DNA of 64,000 bases from Chryseobacterium gleum (GTDB lineage: Bacteria > Bacteroidota > Bacteroidia > Flavobacteriales > Weeksellaceae): the NCBI RefSeq assembly GCF_900636535.1, contig NZ_LR134289.1:1054001-1118000 (forward strand), read 5' to 3'. The stretch's first letter is position 1. Each line of letters begins with the position of its first letter. A program made the translations under genes and the position numbers. Below are positions 25,518-33,578 of this stretch, piece by piece. The notes under the pieces were generated by a model, which saw only the letters and a program-made list of their open reading frames with translations, ran no database searches and was not told where the DNA came from.

Positions 25518-26921
25518 TTACATATGGATTGGTCTTTTTGCAGTAGCATCCAATGCAGCTTCTTTAATAGCTTCTGCATAGGTTGGGTGAGCGTGAGAAC
25601 TTCTTGCGATATCTTCAGCACTTGCACGGAATTCCATTGCAATTACTCCTTCAGCAATAAGGTCAGCAGCCCTTGCTCCTACAATGTGCATTCCTAAAAC
25701 CTCATCAGTTTTTTCGTCTGCAATAATCTTAACAAGACCGTCGATATCACCACTTGCACGGCTTCTACCTAAAGCTCTCATCGGGAAAGATCCTACTTTA
25801 TAAGCTACACCTTCTTCTTTCAGCTGCTCTTCAGTTTTACCAACTCCTGCAACTTCCGGCCATGTGTAAACAACACCAGGGATCAGGTTATAATTGATGT
25901 GAGGTTTTTGTCCTGCCAATGTTTCAGCAACGAAAACCCCTTCTTCTTCAGCTTTGTGAGCCAACATCGCACCTTTGATAACGTCACCTATCGCATAGAT
26001 ATTAGCTACGTTAGTCTGTAAGTGATCATTTACTTTAACTCTTCCTCTCTCATCAAGCTCAACACCTGCTTTTTCAAGTCCAAGACCGTATGTGTAAGGT
26101 TTTCTACCTACAGAAACCAAACAGTAATCTCCTTCTACAACTACTTCTTCTCCTTTTTTATCTTTAGCTGTGATTTTTACAGTATCTCCGTTTCTTTCCA
26201 CCGCAGAAACCGCAGTAGAAAGCATAAACTTCATTCCTTGCTTTTTAAGAACTTTAGTCAATTCCTTACTTAAAGCTCCATCCATTCCAGGGATGATTTT
26301 ATCCATAAATTCAACAACTGTTACCTGTGCTCCTAATCTCAGGTATACTGAACCTAGTTCAAGACCGATAACTCCACCACCGATTACTACTAAATGCTTA
26401 GGAATTTCTTTAAGGTTTAAAGCTTCCGTAGAAGTAATCACTCTTTCTTTGTCTAAAGTAATGAAAGGCAATGTAGAAGGTTTAGAACCTGTTGCAATGA
26501 TGGTATACTTAGATTCGATTGTTTCCGAAGAACCATCGTTTTTAGTTACTTTAATCTGAGTAGCAGATTCGAAGCTTCCTACTCCTTCAAAAACAGTAAT
26601 CTGATTTTTGTTCATCAGATAGCTGATTCCGTCTGTATTTTGCTTGATCACTTCGTTTTTACGTTCGATCATTCTGGCGATATCCGCTTGCGGCTCGTTG
26701 ATAATAATTCCGTGACCTGCAAAATTATGTTTTGCATTTTCGAAATGCTCAGAGCTGTCAAGAAGCGCTTTTGACGGAATACATCCAACGTTAAGACAAG
26801 TTCCGCCTAAAGTTGAATATTTTTCAATAATTGCTGTTTTGAAACCTAATTGTGCTGCACGGATCGCTGCAACATAACCACCGGGACCGGAACCTATTAC
26901 GGTAACATCGAATTGACTCAT
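25518..26921 (-). CDS. lpd: Dihydrolipoyl dehydrogenase (E3)
   Basis: A 467-residue FAD-dependent enzyme that reoxidises the dihydrolipoyl groups of the pyruvate, 2-oxoglutarate and branched-chain dehydrogenase complexes and the glycine cleavage system, with NAD+ as acceptor. The FAD motif GSGPGGYVAAIRA starts at residue 11; the redox-active disulfide CLNVGC lies at about 42-47. NAD-binding GGGVIGLELGS is near 180, the second FAD site is 'NIYAIGDVIKGAMLAHKAEEEG' near 310, and the catalytic His-Glu pair is in HAHPTYAEAIKEA near the C-terminus. All key residues are present. No E1/E2 genes are nearby, so it is probably a shared E3. A consensus promoter lies at 26965-26994. Confidence 0.97.
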   Translation of the reverse strand: MSQFDVTVIGSGPGGYVAAIRAAQLGFKTAIIEKYSTLGGTCLNVGCIPSKALLDSSEHFENAKHNFAGHGIIINEPQADIARMIERKNEVIKQNTDGISYLMNKNQITVFEGVGSFESATQIKVTKNDGSSETIESKYTIIATGSKPSTLPFITLDKERVITSTEALNLKEIPKHLVVIGGGVIGLELGSVYLRLGAQVTVVEFMDKIIPGMDGALSKELTKVLKKQGMKFMLSTAVSAVERNGDTVKITAKDKKGEEVVVEGDYCLVSVGRKPYTYGLGLEKAGVELDERGRVKVNDHLQTNVANIYAIGDVIKGAMLAHKAEEEGVFVAETLAGQKPHINYNLIPGVVYTWPEVAGVGKTEEQLKEEGVAYKVGSFPMRALGRSRASGDIDGLVKIIADEKTDEVLGMHIVGARAADLIAEGVIAMEFRASAEDIARSSHAHPTYAEAIKEAALDATAKRPIHM

Positions 26922-26964
26922 GTTATTGTATGAATTTGTTTATTATTATCTATCTTAATTCTCA

Positions 26965-26994
26965 CAAATTTACATATAAATTACCAAGCACCAA
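26965..26994 (-). promoter_or_regulatory. Promoter of lpd
   Basis: Minus strand: TTG, exactly 19 bases, then TAAATTTG, a full match to the Bacteroidota promoter consensus. The leader is about 40 bases. Confidence 0.75.
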
Positions 26995-27051
26995 AGTGAG
27001 TTTTATCAATTTTAAAAATGATAATTATATGCTTTAGTTTGATGAAAAGTA

Positions 27052-27438
27052 TTATTTTATGAACTTTATATTTTCCTCACTTCCCTCCTTCAGATAAATG
27101 GCGGTAAAGACAAGTGGCTGTTCAGCTGACGCATTATCAAAATGAAGAATTTTCACATTTTTAGGCTCATAAAAAGCATCTCCCTTGTGAAGTACTACTT
27201 TCTCCTGTCCTTTTATCTGAAAAACAGCTTCGCCGGAACTGATTATCCCTAAAACGGGACAAGGGTGCAGATGTTCGGGAGCTCCCTGCCCTGCAGCCAT
27301 TGTGATTTCCTGAATCTCCGTGGATTTTACTTTCTGATCAATAACAGTTTTTAACAGCTCTTTTCTGGAGATTGTCTTCTGCTGAGCTATCATTACAACA
27401 GAATTAAGCATTACAGCAACAATTATAAATGGCTTCAT
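27052..27438 (-). CDS. Secreted cupin-domain protein
   Basis: A 128-residue protein with a Sec signal peptide (about 1-18, MKPFIIVAVMLNSVVMIAQ). The mature part is a single cupin beta-barrel: 'GQGAPEHLHPCPVLGIISSGE' with the first metal-binding motif (HLHP) and 'GQEKVVLHKGDAFYEPKNVKILHFDN' with the second. The second motif has H and E but a loose spacing, and metal binding is probable rather than certain. Periplasmic location is unusual for small cupins. The substrate is unknown. It begins about 130 bases after the lpd promoter region on the same strand and precedes a Zn-ribbon-like gene. Confidence 0.8.
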   Translation of the reverse strand: MKPFIIVAVMLNSVVMIAQQKTISRKELLKTVIDQKVKSTEIQEITMAAGQGAPEHLHPCPVLGIISSGEAVFQIKGQEKVVLHKGDAFYEPKNVKILHFDNASAEQPLVFTAIYLKEGSEENIKFIK

Positions 27439-27476
27439 GGATTTGATATTTAATGTTAATAAATCAGCATAGAAGA

Positions 27477-27821
27477 TTATACGTTCAAGGTTCCTTGCCC
27501 AATAGTTCCCGTACTTTCAAAAAACGAACCTCCATACACATACCATTCAAGACTTTCCAGATACTCCACTGCATTTTCAGGAGTGATATTTGGCCGGTCT
27601 TTTTTCGAAACAATTCCTTTGTACCATCTTCCTGATTTGGAATAATGTTCATATTCCACAAAATAATGAATCCATATCCTTTGGCACAGCTTGCACTGCT
27701 GAATCGTTACTTCTCCATATCTTCCGTTAGTATGATCTATACCTAATTCCGAACTTCTGAATTCTGTATAATTGAAATCAGGTTTTTCACAGGCACATCC
27801 TATTTTCGGGATTTTATTCAT
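27477..27821 (-). CDS. Hypothetical protein with double CxxC zinc motif
   Basis: A 114-residue cytoplasmic protein. Cys pairs at about 9-11 (GCACEKP, CxC) and 42-45 (CKLC) can form one zinc site. The central 'RYGEVTIQQCKLCQRIWIHYFVEYEHYSKSGRWYKG' is aromatic and basic. No known family was recognised. It is the second gene of an apparent glycosyltransferase/Zn-protein/cupin order but is separated by gaps of about 38 and 64 bases, so co-transcription is unsure. Confidence 0.7.
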   Translation of the reverse strand: MNKIPKIGCACEKPDFNYTEFRSSELGIDHTNGRYGEVTIQQCKLCQRIWIHYFVEYEHYSKSGRWYKGIVSKKDRPNITPENAVEYLESLEWYVYGGSFFESTGTIGQGTLNV

Positions 27822-27885
27822 TACGATTTATTTTAGCCCCAAATTTAAAGAAATAAAACAGCATAAGTCAAATAGACAATAGGAG

Positions 27886-28965
27886 CTACTTCATTAAGTC
27901 CAGTAACACCTTTTCATATTTGTCCAGTATAATATTCTTTGAAAACCTTGATTTGATCGAATTTTTAATAGCATCCCGATTATAATTGCTCTGAAGAATC
28001 CTCACGATCTCCTGTGCAAATCGGTCATGATTTTCAATATCTGCAATTTCTCCGTTAATATTATGCTGGATAATCTCATTAATTCCTCCGGGACAATTAT
28101 TGGCCAGGGAATAAGTTCCGCAGGCACCTGCCTCCAGAAGAACGTTGGGAAAACCTTCATATCTTGAAGAAAGGACAAATAAATCAGCAAATTTTAAGTA
28201 TTGGTAAGGATTATCCTGTCTTCCATGGAAGATCACTTTTTTCAGTCCCAAAAGTTCTTTTGTCTGAAGCAGAAGATCTTTATCTTTTCCGTCACCTAAA
28301 ATATGAAGCATGATGTTTTCATTTTTAAGCCTTGAAAAAACCTTAAGAAGATTATCAAATCCTTTTCTGGAAGATAGATTACCAATGGCAACCACATTCT
28401 TATAATTGTATTTGAAACATTCAGGTTTTGAAGACAAAGCCATTTTCTCTTCGATGAAATCAAAGTCTACAGGATTATTGATCTTAACAATCTTTTTCTT
28501 CTTAATATTAAAATTATCAACAAGATCTTTGAGCATGTCATCACTCTGGGCAATGATTTTCTGATAATTATTATAGAAGTTGTAGAAAAATTTAATTTCT
28601 TTACGGGTAACATGCTGAGTCACAACATTAGTTTCTCTAGCAATGAATTTTGTTCTCGGAAATAGTTTGATAAAGAGAGACAGGTAGGCATTTACTTCGC
28701 CAAAACCTGAGAAAACAACATCCGGTTTTCTTCTGTAGATCTCTCCCAAAATAGGTCTTAATGAATGTCTTATTCTTTCGGTATTGATATCAATAATTTC
28801 GACATCTTTTTTCAGGAAATTCAAATATCCGCCCTGTTTACGTAGCAACAAAATCTTAGGCTCAAACCGATCTCGGGAAAGATGGTTTGCAATGGTGGTT
28901 ACAATCCTTTCTGCGCCCCCGGTTTCTAAGTCCGGCAGAATAAATATGACAGATATTTTTTTCAT
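27886..28965 (-). CDS. Family 4 glycosyltransferase
   Basis: A 359-residue GT-B glycosyltransferase of the GT4 type transferring a sugar from a nucleotide-sugar donor, probably in capsule, O-antigen or lipopolysaccharide assembly at the inner membrane. The N-terminal domain begins with 'FILPDLETGGAERIVTTIANHL' (the GGAER motif of this family). The C-terminal domain has 'VAIGNLSSRKGFDNLL', 'ILGDGKDKDLLL' and the E-x7-E donor motif 'SSRYEGFPNVLLEAGACGTY'. No other polysaccharide genes surround it, so its pathway is open. Its promoter is so close to the ATG that a leaderless mRNA is likely. Confidence 0.92.
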   Translation of the reverse strand: MKKISVIFILPDLETGGAERIVTTIANHLSRDRFEPKILLLRKQGGYLNFLKKDVEIIDINTERIRHSLRPILGEIYRRKPDVVFSGFGEVNAYLSLFIKLFPRTKFIARETNVVTQHVTRKEIKFFYNFYNNYQKIIAQSDDMLKDLVDNFNIKKKKIVKINNPVDFDFIEEKMALSSKPECFKYNYKNVVAIGNLSSRKGFDNLLKVFSRLKNENIMLHILGDGKDKDLLLQTKELLGLKKVIFHGRQDNPYQYLKFADLFVLSSRYEGFPNVLLEAGACGTYSLANNCPGGINEIIQHNINGEIADIENHDRFAQEIVRILQSNYNRDAIKNSIKSRFSKNIILDKYEKVLLDLMK

Positions 28966-28970
28966 CTTAT

Positions 28971-29002
28971 CAAAGTTACTAAAAAGTTTAGTTATCTTTC
29001 AA
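28971..29002 (-). promoter_or_regulatory. Promoter of the glycosyltransferase, leaderless type
   Basis: Minus strand: TTG, 21 bases, then TAACTTTG ending only 5 bases before the ATG at 28965. With a transcription start 5-7 bases after the -7 box, the mRNA would begin at or within one base of the start codon. Confidence 0.6.
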
Positions 29003-29085
29003 ATATTGGAAGGATGAAGATGGCCGTTTGGGATGATTGTTAACAGAAATTAACTATGAATTAAAAGTTTAAACGAACTTATAAT

Positions 29086-29117
29086 AAAATAAGCTCTTCA
29101 GATGAAGAGCTTATTTT
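29086..29117 (-). terminator. Terminator of recQ
   Basis: Stem AATAAGCTCTTC / GAAGAGCTTATT with a 4-base loop, flanked by A/T runs, about 30 bases past the recQ stop codon. Confidence 0.85.
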
Positions 29118-29139
29118 ATATTTTAATTATACTGATTTT

Positions 29140-31344
29140 TTAATTCGCGACGTCACTGATGAACTTAATTCTCAACATTCTCACTTCTTCATCAGAAAGC
29201 TCATCCCCGAATTCATCCAGCAATACTTTCATGCTGTCACTTTCAGATTCATTCATGAATTCCATGAAACCATCTACAATATCTTCATCAAAATTGTCCT
29301 CAATATAGTAATCGATATTCAGCTTGGTTCCCTGATACACGATCCTTTCCATTTCTTTCAGGAGTTCATCCATAGAAAGGTTTTTGGCTCTTGCAATATC
29401 TTCAAGATCAATCTTTTTATCTGTGCTCTGGATAATGAATACTTTATGGCTTGATTTATTGGCCACCTGCTTCAATACCATGTCCTGAGTACGTTCTATA
29501 TTGTTGTCCTCAACGTATGTTTTGATATAATCTGCAAATTCTTTACCGTATTTTTTGGCCTTTCCTTCTCCTACTCCATAGATTTTGGTAATTTCATCTA
29601 CCGTGATCGGATACTGAACTGTCATATCTTCCAAACTTGGATCCATAAACACCGTATAAGGCGGGATTCCATGCTTTTTGGCCACTTTTTTTCTCAATTC
29701 TTTCAACAGGTTGAAAAGGTTCTGATCCAGACCTCCTCCGGCCTGCTGCTGTACCTGATCGCTCTCTGCTTTTGCCTGGGTAAGATCAAATTCCCTGTCT
29801 TCTGCAATTAAAAAGACATCTTTAGATTTACCATTCAGAACATTTCTTCCTTTGTCAGTAATCTTTAAAACGCCATATGTCTCAATATCTTTCTGTAAAA
29901 AATTCTGAACAGTGGCCTGTCTCAAAATCGTTTTCCAGTAATTGTCTTTTTCTTCTTTTCCGAAGCCAAAATAAGAACTTTGCTCAAGCTTGTAAGATTT
30001 TGTTACCGCAGTTTCTTTCCCTGCAATAACAGAAATAAGGTCTTTCGCCTTGAATTTTTCTCCCGTATCATGAATCAGCTCCAGCGCTTTTTTCAAATCG
30101 GCAGTTGCATCTTTTAATTTTGGCGGGTTGGATGAGTTGTCACACATCCTGGCACCTTCACCCTTTACCGGGTCAAAACTTTCTCCAAAATAATACAGGA
30201 TATATTGTCTTCTGCTCATTGAAGTTTCGGCATAGCCTACGACTTCATTCAGAAGCTGTAATCCGATTTCTCTCTCAGACACGGGTTTCTGAGCCAGGAA
30301 TTTTTCCAGTTTTTCGATATCCTTCGGATCATAGAATGCCAGACAGTGACCTTCGCCTCCGTCTCTTCCTGCTCTTCCGGTTTCCTGGTAATAACTTTCC
30401 AGTGATTTCGGAAAATCATAATGGATCACAAAACGAACATCCGGTTTATCAATTCCCATTCCGAAAGCAATGGTTGCCACAATTACATCCACCTCTTCCA
30501 TCAGGAATTTATCCTGATTTGCCACCCTTACCTTTTGGTCAAGACCGGCGTGGTAAGGAAGCGCATTGATTCCGTTTACCTGCAGAAGCTGGGCAAACTC
30601 TTCAACTTTTCTTCGGCTCAGGCAGTATACAATTCCTGATTTTCCTTTATGCTGATTGATAAATTTAACGATTTCCTTATCTACGTTAACTTTCGGACGT
30701 ACTTCGTAGTATAGATTAGGTCTGTTGAAGCTTTCTTTAAATACCAATGCATTGGTCATTCCCAAAGTTTTCTGGATATCATCCTGAACTTTAGGAGTGG
30801 CAGTAGCCGTCAAAGCAATTACCGGTACATTGGCAATTTTGTCTATAATCTGTTTCAGATTCCTGTATTCCGGTCTGAAATCATGCCCCCATTCTGAAAT
30901 ACAGTGGGCCTCATCGATAGCAAAGAAAGAAATTTTAACTTCCTTCAAAAAATCCAGGTAATCATCTTTAATTAATGATTCAGGAGCTACATACAGAAGT
31001 TTGGTCTTGCCGCTTTTTATATCGTCAAAAACCTGTTTGGTCTGTGTTTTGTTTAATGATGAATTCAGTACATGGGCTACCCCATCATCAGATGAAAGGC
31101 CGTTTACTGCATCTACCTGATTTTTCATCAACGCTATTAAGGGCGAAACTACTATTGCTGTACCTTCCGAAATAAGTGCCGGAAGCTGGTAACACAATGA
31201 TTTTCCGCCACCTGTAGGCATTAAAACAAATATATCCTTCCCTCCTAATAGGTTGTCTATAATCTGTTCCTGCTGGCCCTTAAATGTAGAAAACCCAAAA
31301 TACTTTTTCAATTCGCCTGATAAATTGGCTTTTTTTGCGCTCAT
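29140..31344 (-). CDS. recQ: ATP-dependent DNA helicase RecQ
   Basis: A 734-residue superfamily 2, 3'-5' DNA helicase acting in recombination and fork repair. Helicase domain: motif [16 protein letters not shown] (about 38-52), motif [17 protein letters not shown] (about 137-151), motif IV-VI region '[35 protein letters not shown]'. The RQC zinc-binding and winged-helix region follows (about 360-510) with Cys in '[11 protein letters not shown]'. An HRDC domain is at about 555-630 ([20 protein letters not shown]). The C-terminal about 100 residues are an acidic helical extension. A -7 box (TAACTTTG, 31377-31384) lies upstream. Fewer RQC Cys residues than in E. coli RecQ are visible, so zinc binding by that part is uncertain. 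Confidence 0.95.
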   Translation of the reverse strand: MSAKKANLSGELKKYFGFSTFKGQQEQIIDNLLGGKDIFVLMPTGGGKSLCYQLPALISEGTAIVVSPLIALMKNQVDAVNGLSSDDGVAHVLNSSLNKTQTKQVFDDIKSGKTKLLYVAPESLIKDDYLDFLKEVKISFFAIDEAHCISEWGHDFRPEYRNLKQIIDKIANVPVIALTATATPKVQDDIQKTLGMTNALVFKESFNRPNLYYEVRPKVNVDKEIVKFINQHKGKSGIVYCLSRRKVEEFAQLLQVNGINALPYHAGLDQKVRVANQDKFLMEEVDVIVATIAFGMGIDKPDVRFVIHYDFPKSLESYYQETGRAGRDGGEGHCLAFYDPKDIEKLEKFLAQKPVSEREIGLQLLNEVVGYAETSMSRRQYILYYFGESFDPVKGEGARMCDNSSNPPKLKDATADLKKALELIHDTGEKFKAKDLISVIAGKETAVTKSYKLEQSSYFGFGKEEKDNYWKTILRQATVQNFLQKDIETYGVLKITDKGRNVLNGKSKDVFLIAEDREFDLTQAKAESDQVQQQAGGGLDQNLFNLLKELRKKVAKKHGIPPYTVFMDPSLEDMTVQYPITVDEITKIYGVGEGKAKKYGKEFADYIKTYVEDNNIERTQDMVLKQVANKSSHKVFIIQSTDKKIDLEDIARAKNLSMDELLKEMERIVYQGTKLNIDYYIEDNFDEDIVDGFMEFMNESESDSMKVLLDEFGDELSDEEVRMLRIKFISDVAN

Positions 31345-31376
31345 CTAATTTTCTATTGCTAAATTTGCATCTCACC

Positions 31377-31384
31377 CAAAGTTA
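31377..31384 (-). promoter_or_regulatory. -7 promoter box for recQ
   Basis: TAACTTTG on the minus strand, 33 bases before the recQ ATG. The -33 element is not clear. Confidence 0.45.
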
Positions 31385-31502
31385 TAAAAATTCTGCTTAA
31401 AATAAAAGCGAACGAATTTATAAAAAATAAAATTTATATTAAATATTCTTTTTAAAATATAACGTTTTTTAAGAACTTTTTTGTATACCTTATCATCGTA
31501 AA

Positions 31503-32462
31503 ATGGATAGAACCAACATTATATCAATTGCAAAAAGCACTTTAGAAATAGAGATTTCCGAACTGGAAAAATTAAAAAACAGAATTGATGACCAGTTTGC
31601 CCGTGCAGTAGAGATTATTCATTCAGCAAATGGGAAACTTATTGTAGTAGGAATAGGGAAATCTGCTCATGTCGGGAATAAAATTGTAGCTACTTTAAAT
31701 TCTACAGGAACCCCTTCTCAGTTTTTGCATGCTTCCGAAGCTATTCATGGAGATCTTGGAGTAATTCAGAAACAGGATGTGGTTTTATGCATTTCCAATT
31801 CGGGAAATTCGCCTGAAATTGCCAATCTGGTTCCTTATTTAAAAGATTATTCTTCTGCTTTGATCGGAATGACCGGAAACAAGACCAGCAAACTGGCGGA
31901 ATTTTCAGAGGTAATTCTGGATACTCATGTTGATATTGAAGCATGTCCCAATAAACTTGCACCTACCAGTTCTACCACTATACAAATGGCATTAGGAGAT
32001 GCTTTGGCCGTTGCTCTGATGGAACTGAACGATTTCAAAGCTAATGATTTTGCCAAATTCCATCCGGGAGGAAGTTTAGGAAAAAACCTGACTTCTAAAG
32101 TTGAGCAGTTTTTATCTTCACAAAAACCTCAGGTTACTGAAGATTCTCCGATAAGAGATGTCATTATTTCCATCAGTGCATCAAGCCATGGAATTACGGT
32201 AGTCACCAATGAAGACCAGATTATTGGGGTGATCACGGACGGAGATCTGAGAAGAATGCTGATGAAAGGCGAAGACATCAGCAAGGTGCTGGCTAAAGAC
32301 ATCATGTCTGCCCATCCGAGAACCATTGAAAAAGATGCTTTGGCTAAAGAAGCAATGAAAATACTGAAAGAAAATAATATCGGTCAGCTGGTTGTTACAG
32401 AAAACGGAAAATATTTCGGTATTATTGATCTGCATAAACTGCTGGACGAAGGAATCAATTAG
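31503..32462 (+). CDS. kdsD: Arabinose-5-phosphate isomerase, KpsF/GutQ/KdsD type
   Basis: A 319-residue cytoplasmic enzyme converting ribulose 5-phosphate to arabinose 5-phosphate, the first step toward the Kdo sugar of lipopolysaccharide. N-terminal SIS domain (about 30-180): 'GKLIVVGIGKSAHVGNKIVATLNSTGTP', then 'HASEAIHGDLG', 'SNSGNSPE', 'LAPTSSTTIQMALGDALAVALM'. Two CBS motifs (about 205-318) end with 'IGQLVVTENGKYFGIIDLHKLLDE'. The family-typical length and active-site GNTG-like 'FHPGGSLGK' are intact. It precedes tatC by 65 bases on the same strand. No other Kdo genes are nearby. Confidence 0.93.
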   Translation: MDRTNIISIAKSTLEIEISELEKLKNRIDDQFARAVEIIHSANGKLIVVGIGKSAHVGNKIVATLNSTGTPSQFLHASEAIHGDLGVIQKQDVVLCISNSGNSPEIANLVPYLKDYSSALIGMTGNKTSKLAEFSEVILDTHVDIEACPNKLAPTSSTTIQMALGDALAVALMELNDFKANDFAKFHPGGSLGKNLTSKVEQFLSSQKPQVTEDSPIRDVIISISASSHGITVVTNEDQIIGVITDGDLRRMLMKGEDISKVLAKDIMSAHPRTIEKDALAKEAMKILKENNIGQLVVTENGKYFGIIDLHKLLDEGIN

Positions 32463-32499
32463 AACTGAGAAATCAGATTCACTTCTGTCATTTTTTTTA

Positions 32500-32507
32500 T
32501 AAATTTG
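32500..32507 (+). promoter_or_regulatory. -7 promoter box for tatC
   Basis: TAAATTTG between kdsD and tatC, 20 bases before the GTG start. It suggests tatC has its own promoter; the -33 is weak. Confidence 0.45.
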
Positions 32508-32527
32508 CCCTTTAAAAATTTTATTCC

Positions 32528-33355
32528 GTGAGCGAAGGTAAAGACATGTCCTTTCTTGGACATATAGGAGAATTAAGAGGACACCTGATCCGTTCGATTA
32601 TTGCTATCATAGTTGCTGCATTTGTAGTGGGCTTTAACATCAACTGGATTATGGACCATATCTTTTTTGGGCCTACCAGAAATGATTTCCCTACCTTCAG
32701 AATTGTTAATCATTTTTCGAGAATGATTTTGGGCGAAGACAGCATTCATCTTCCAAAAGATTTCCCTGTCCGTGTGCAGAGGCTGTATCAGCAGTTCAAT
32801 GTAATGATGGCTGTATCGGTTTTCGGCGGGATGGTAGCTGCGTTTCCTTATATTGTATGGGAGCTGTGGCGCTTTATCAGTCCGGCTTTACACCCGAGAG
32901 AGAAAAAGAATTCAATTTATATCATCAATGCAGTATGGATGCTTTTCATGACCGGAGTATTATGCGGTTATTTTCTAATCCTTCCGTTTGCTGTTAATTT
33001 TGGGGTTATTTTTAAAATTTCGGATATTATCGTTCCTCTTTATGACTTAAGTGATTATACCACTTTATTTTTACAGGTAGTTTTAGGTATGGGAGTGATA
33101 TTCCTTTTCCCTATCCTGATTTATTTCCTTACCAGCATCGGAATCCTTACACCTGTGTTCATGAAAACTTACCGTCGTCACGCTATTGTTCTGATTATGG
33201 TAGTTGCTGCAATTATTACCCCTGCTGACGTTTTGAGTATGCTGATGGCTGCCTTCCCGCTGCTGATCTTGTATGAATTCAGTATTATGATGTGTACGTT
33301 CACTTATAAAAAGGTTCAGAAAAGCAATGGAAATCTTCCGGCAGTACAAGAATAA
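32528..33355 (+). CDS. tatC: Sec-independent translocase protein TatC
   Basis: A 275-residue inner-membrane component of the twin-arginine translocation system, which exports folded proteins. It starts with GTG at 32528. The conserved cytosolic N-terminus MSFLGHIGELRGHLIRS (FxxHLxELR-like) is present, then six membrane helices with 'FPYIVWELWRFISPALHPREKK' (F-x-x-P-L/A...-E-R/K motif), 'FGVIFKISDI', 'GMGVIFLFPILIYFLTSIGI' and 'VVAAIITPADVLSMLMAAFPLLILYE'. The length is normal. TatA/B genes are not in the window. A terminator follows, and the metallopeptidase genes downstream form separate units. Confidence 0.95.
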   Translation: MSEGKDMSFLGHIGELRGHLIRSIIAIIVAAFVVGFNINWIMDHIFFGPTRNDFPTFRIVNHFSRMILGEDSIHLPKDFPVRVQRLYQQFNVMMAVSVFGGMVAAFPYIVWELWRFISPALHPREKKNSIYIINAVWMLFMTGVLCGYFLILPFAVNFGVIFKISDIIVPLYDLSDYTTLFLQVVLGMGVIFLFPILIYFLTSIGILTPVFMKTYRRHAIVLIMVVAAIITPADVLSMLMAAFPLLILYEFSIMMCTFTYKKVQKSNGNLPAVQE

Positions 33356-33380
33356 TTAATATTTTACTAAAAAAAATACA

Positions 33381-33417
33381 GGCGCTACTATTCGTATGAA
33401 TAGCAGCGCTTTTTTAT
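33381..33417 (+). terminator. Terminator after tatC
   Basis: Stem GCGCTACTATTC / GAATAGcAGCGC with a GTAT loop and a following T run, 25 bases past the stop codon. Confidence 0.85.
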
Positions 33418-33578
33418 ATAAAAATATTAACCTTAATTATATTTATTCTTAATTCAATTTAAAACAATTGCAAAATTTAACTAATATTATCAATTTAGGG
33501 ACAATTAACACTGAATTACCAACAAAATATTAAAAAAAATACACTATATTTAAAACGTTAATTACAATCAAAAATAAT

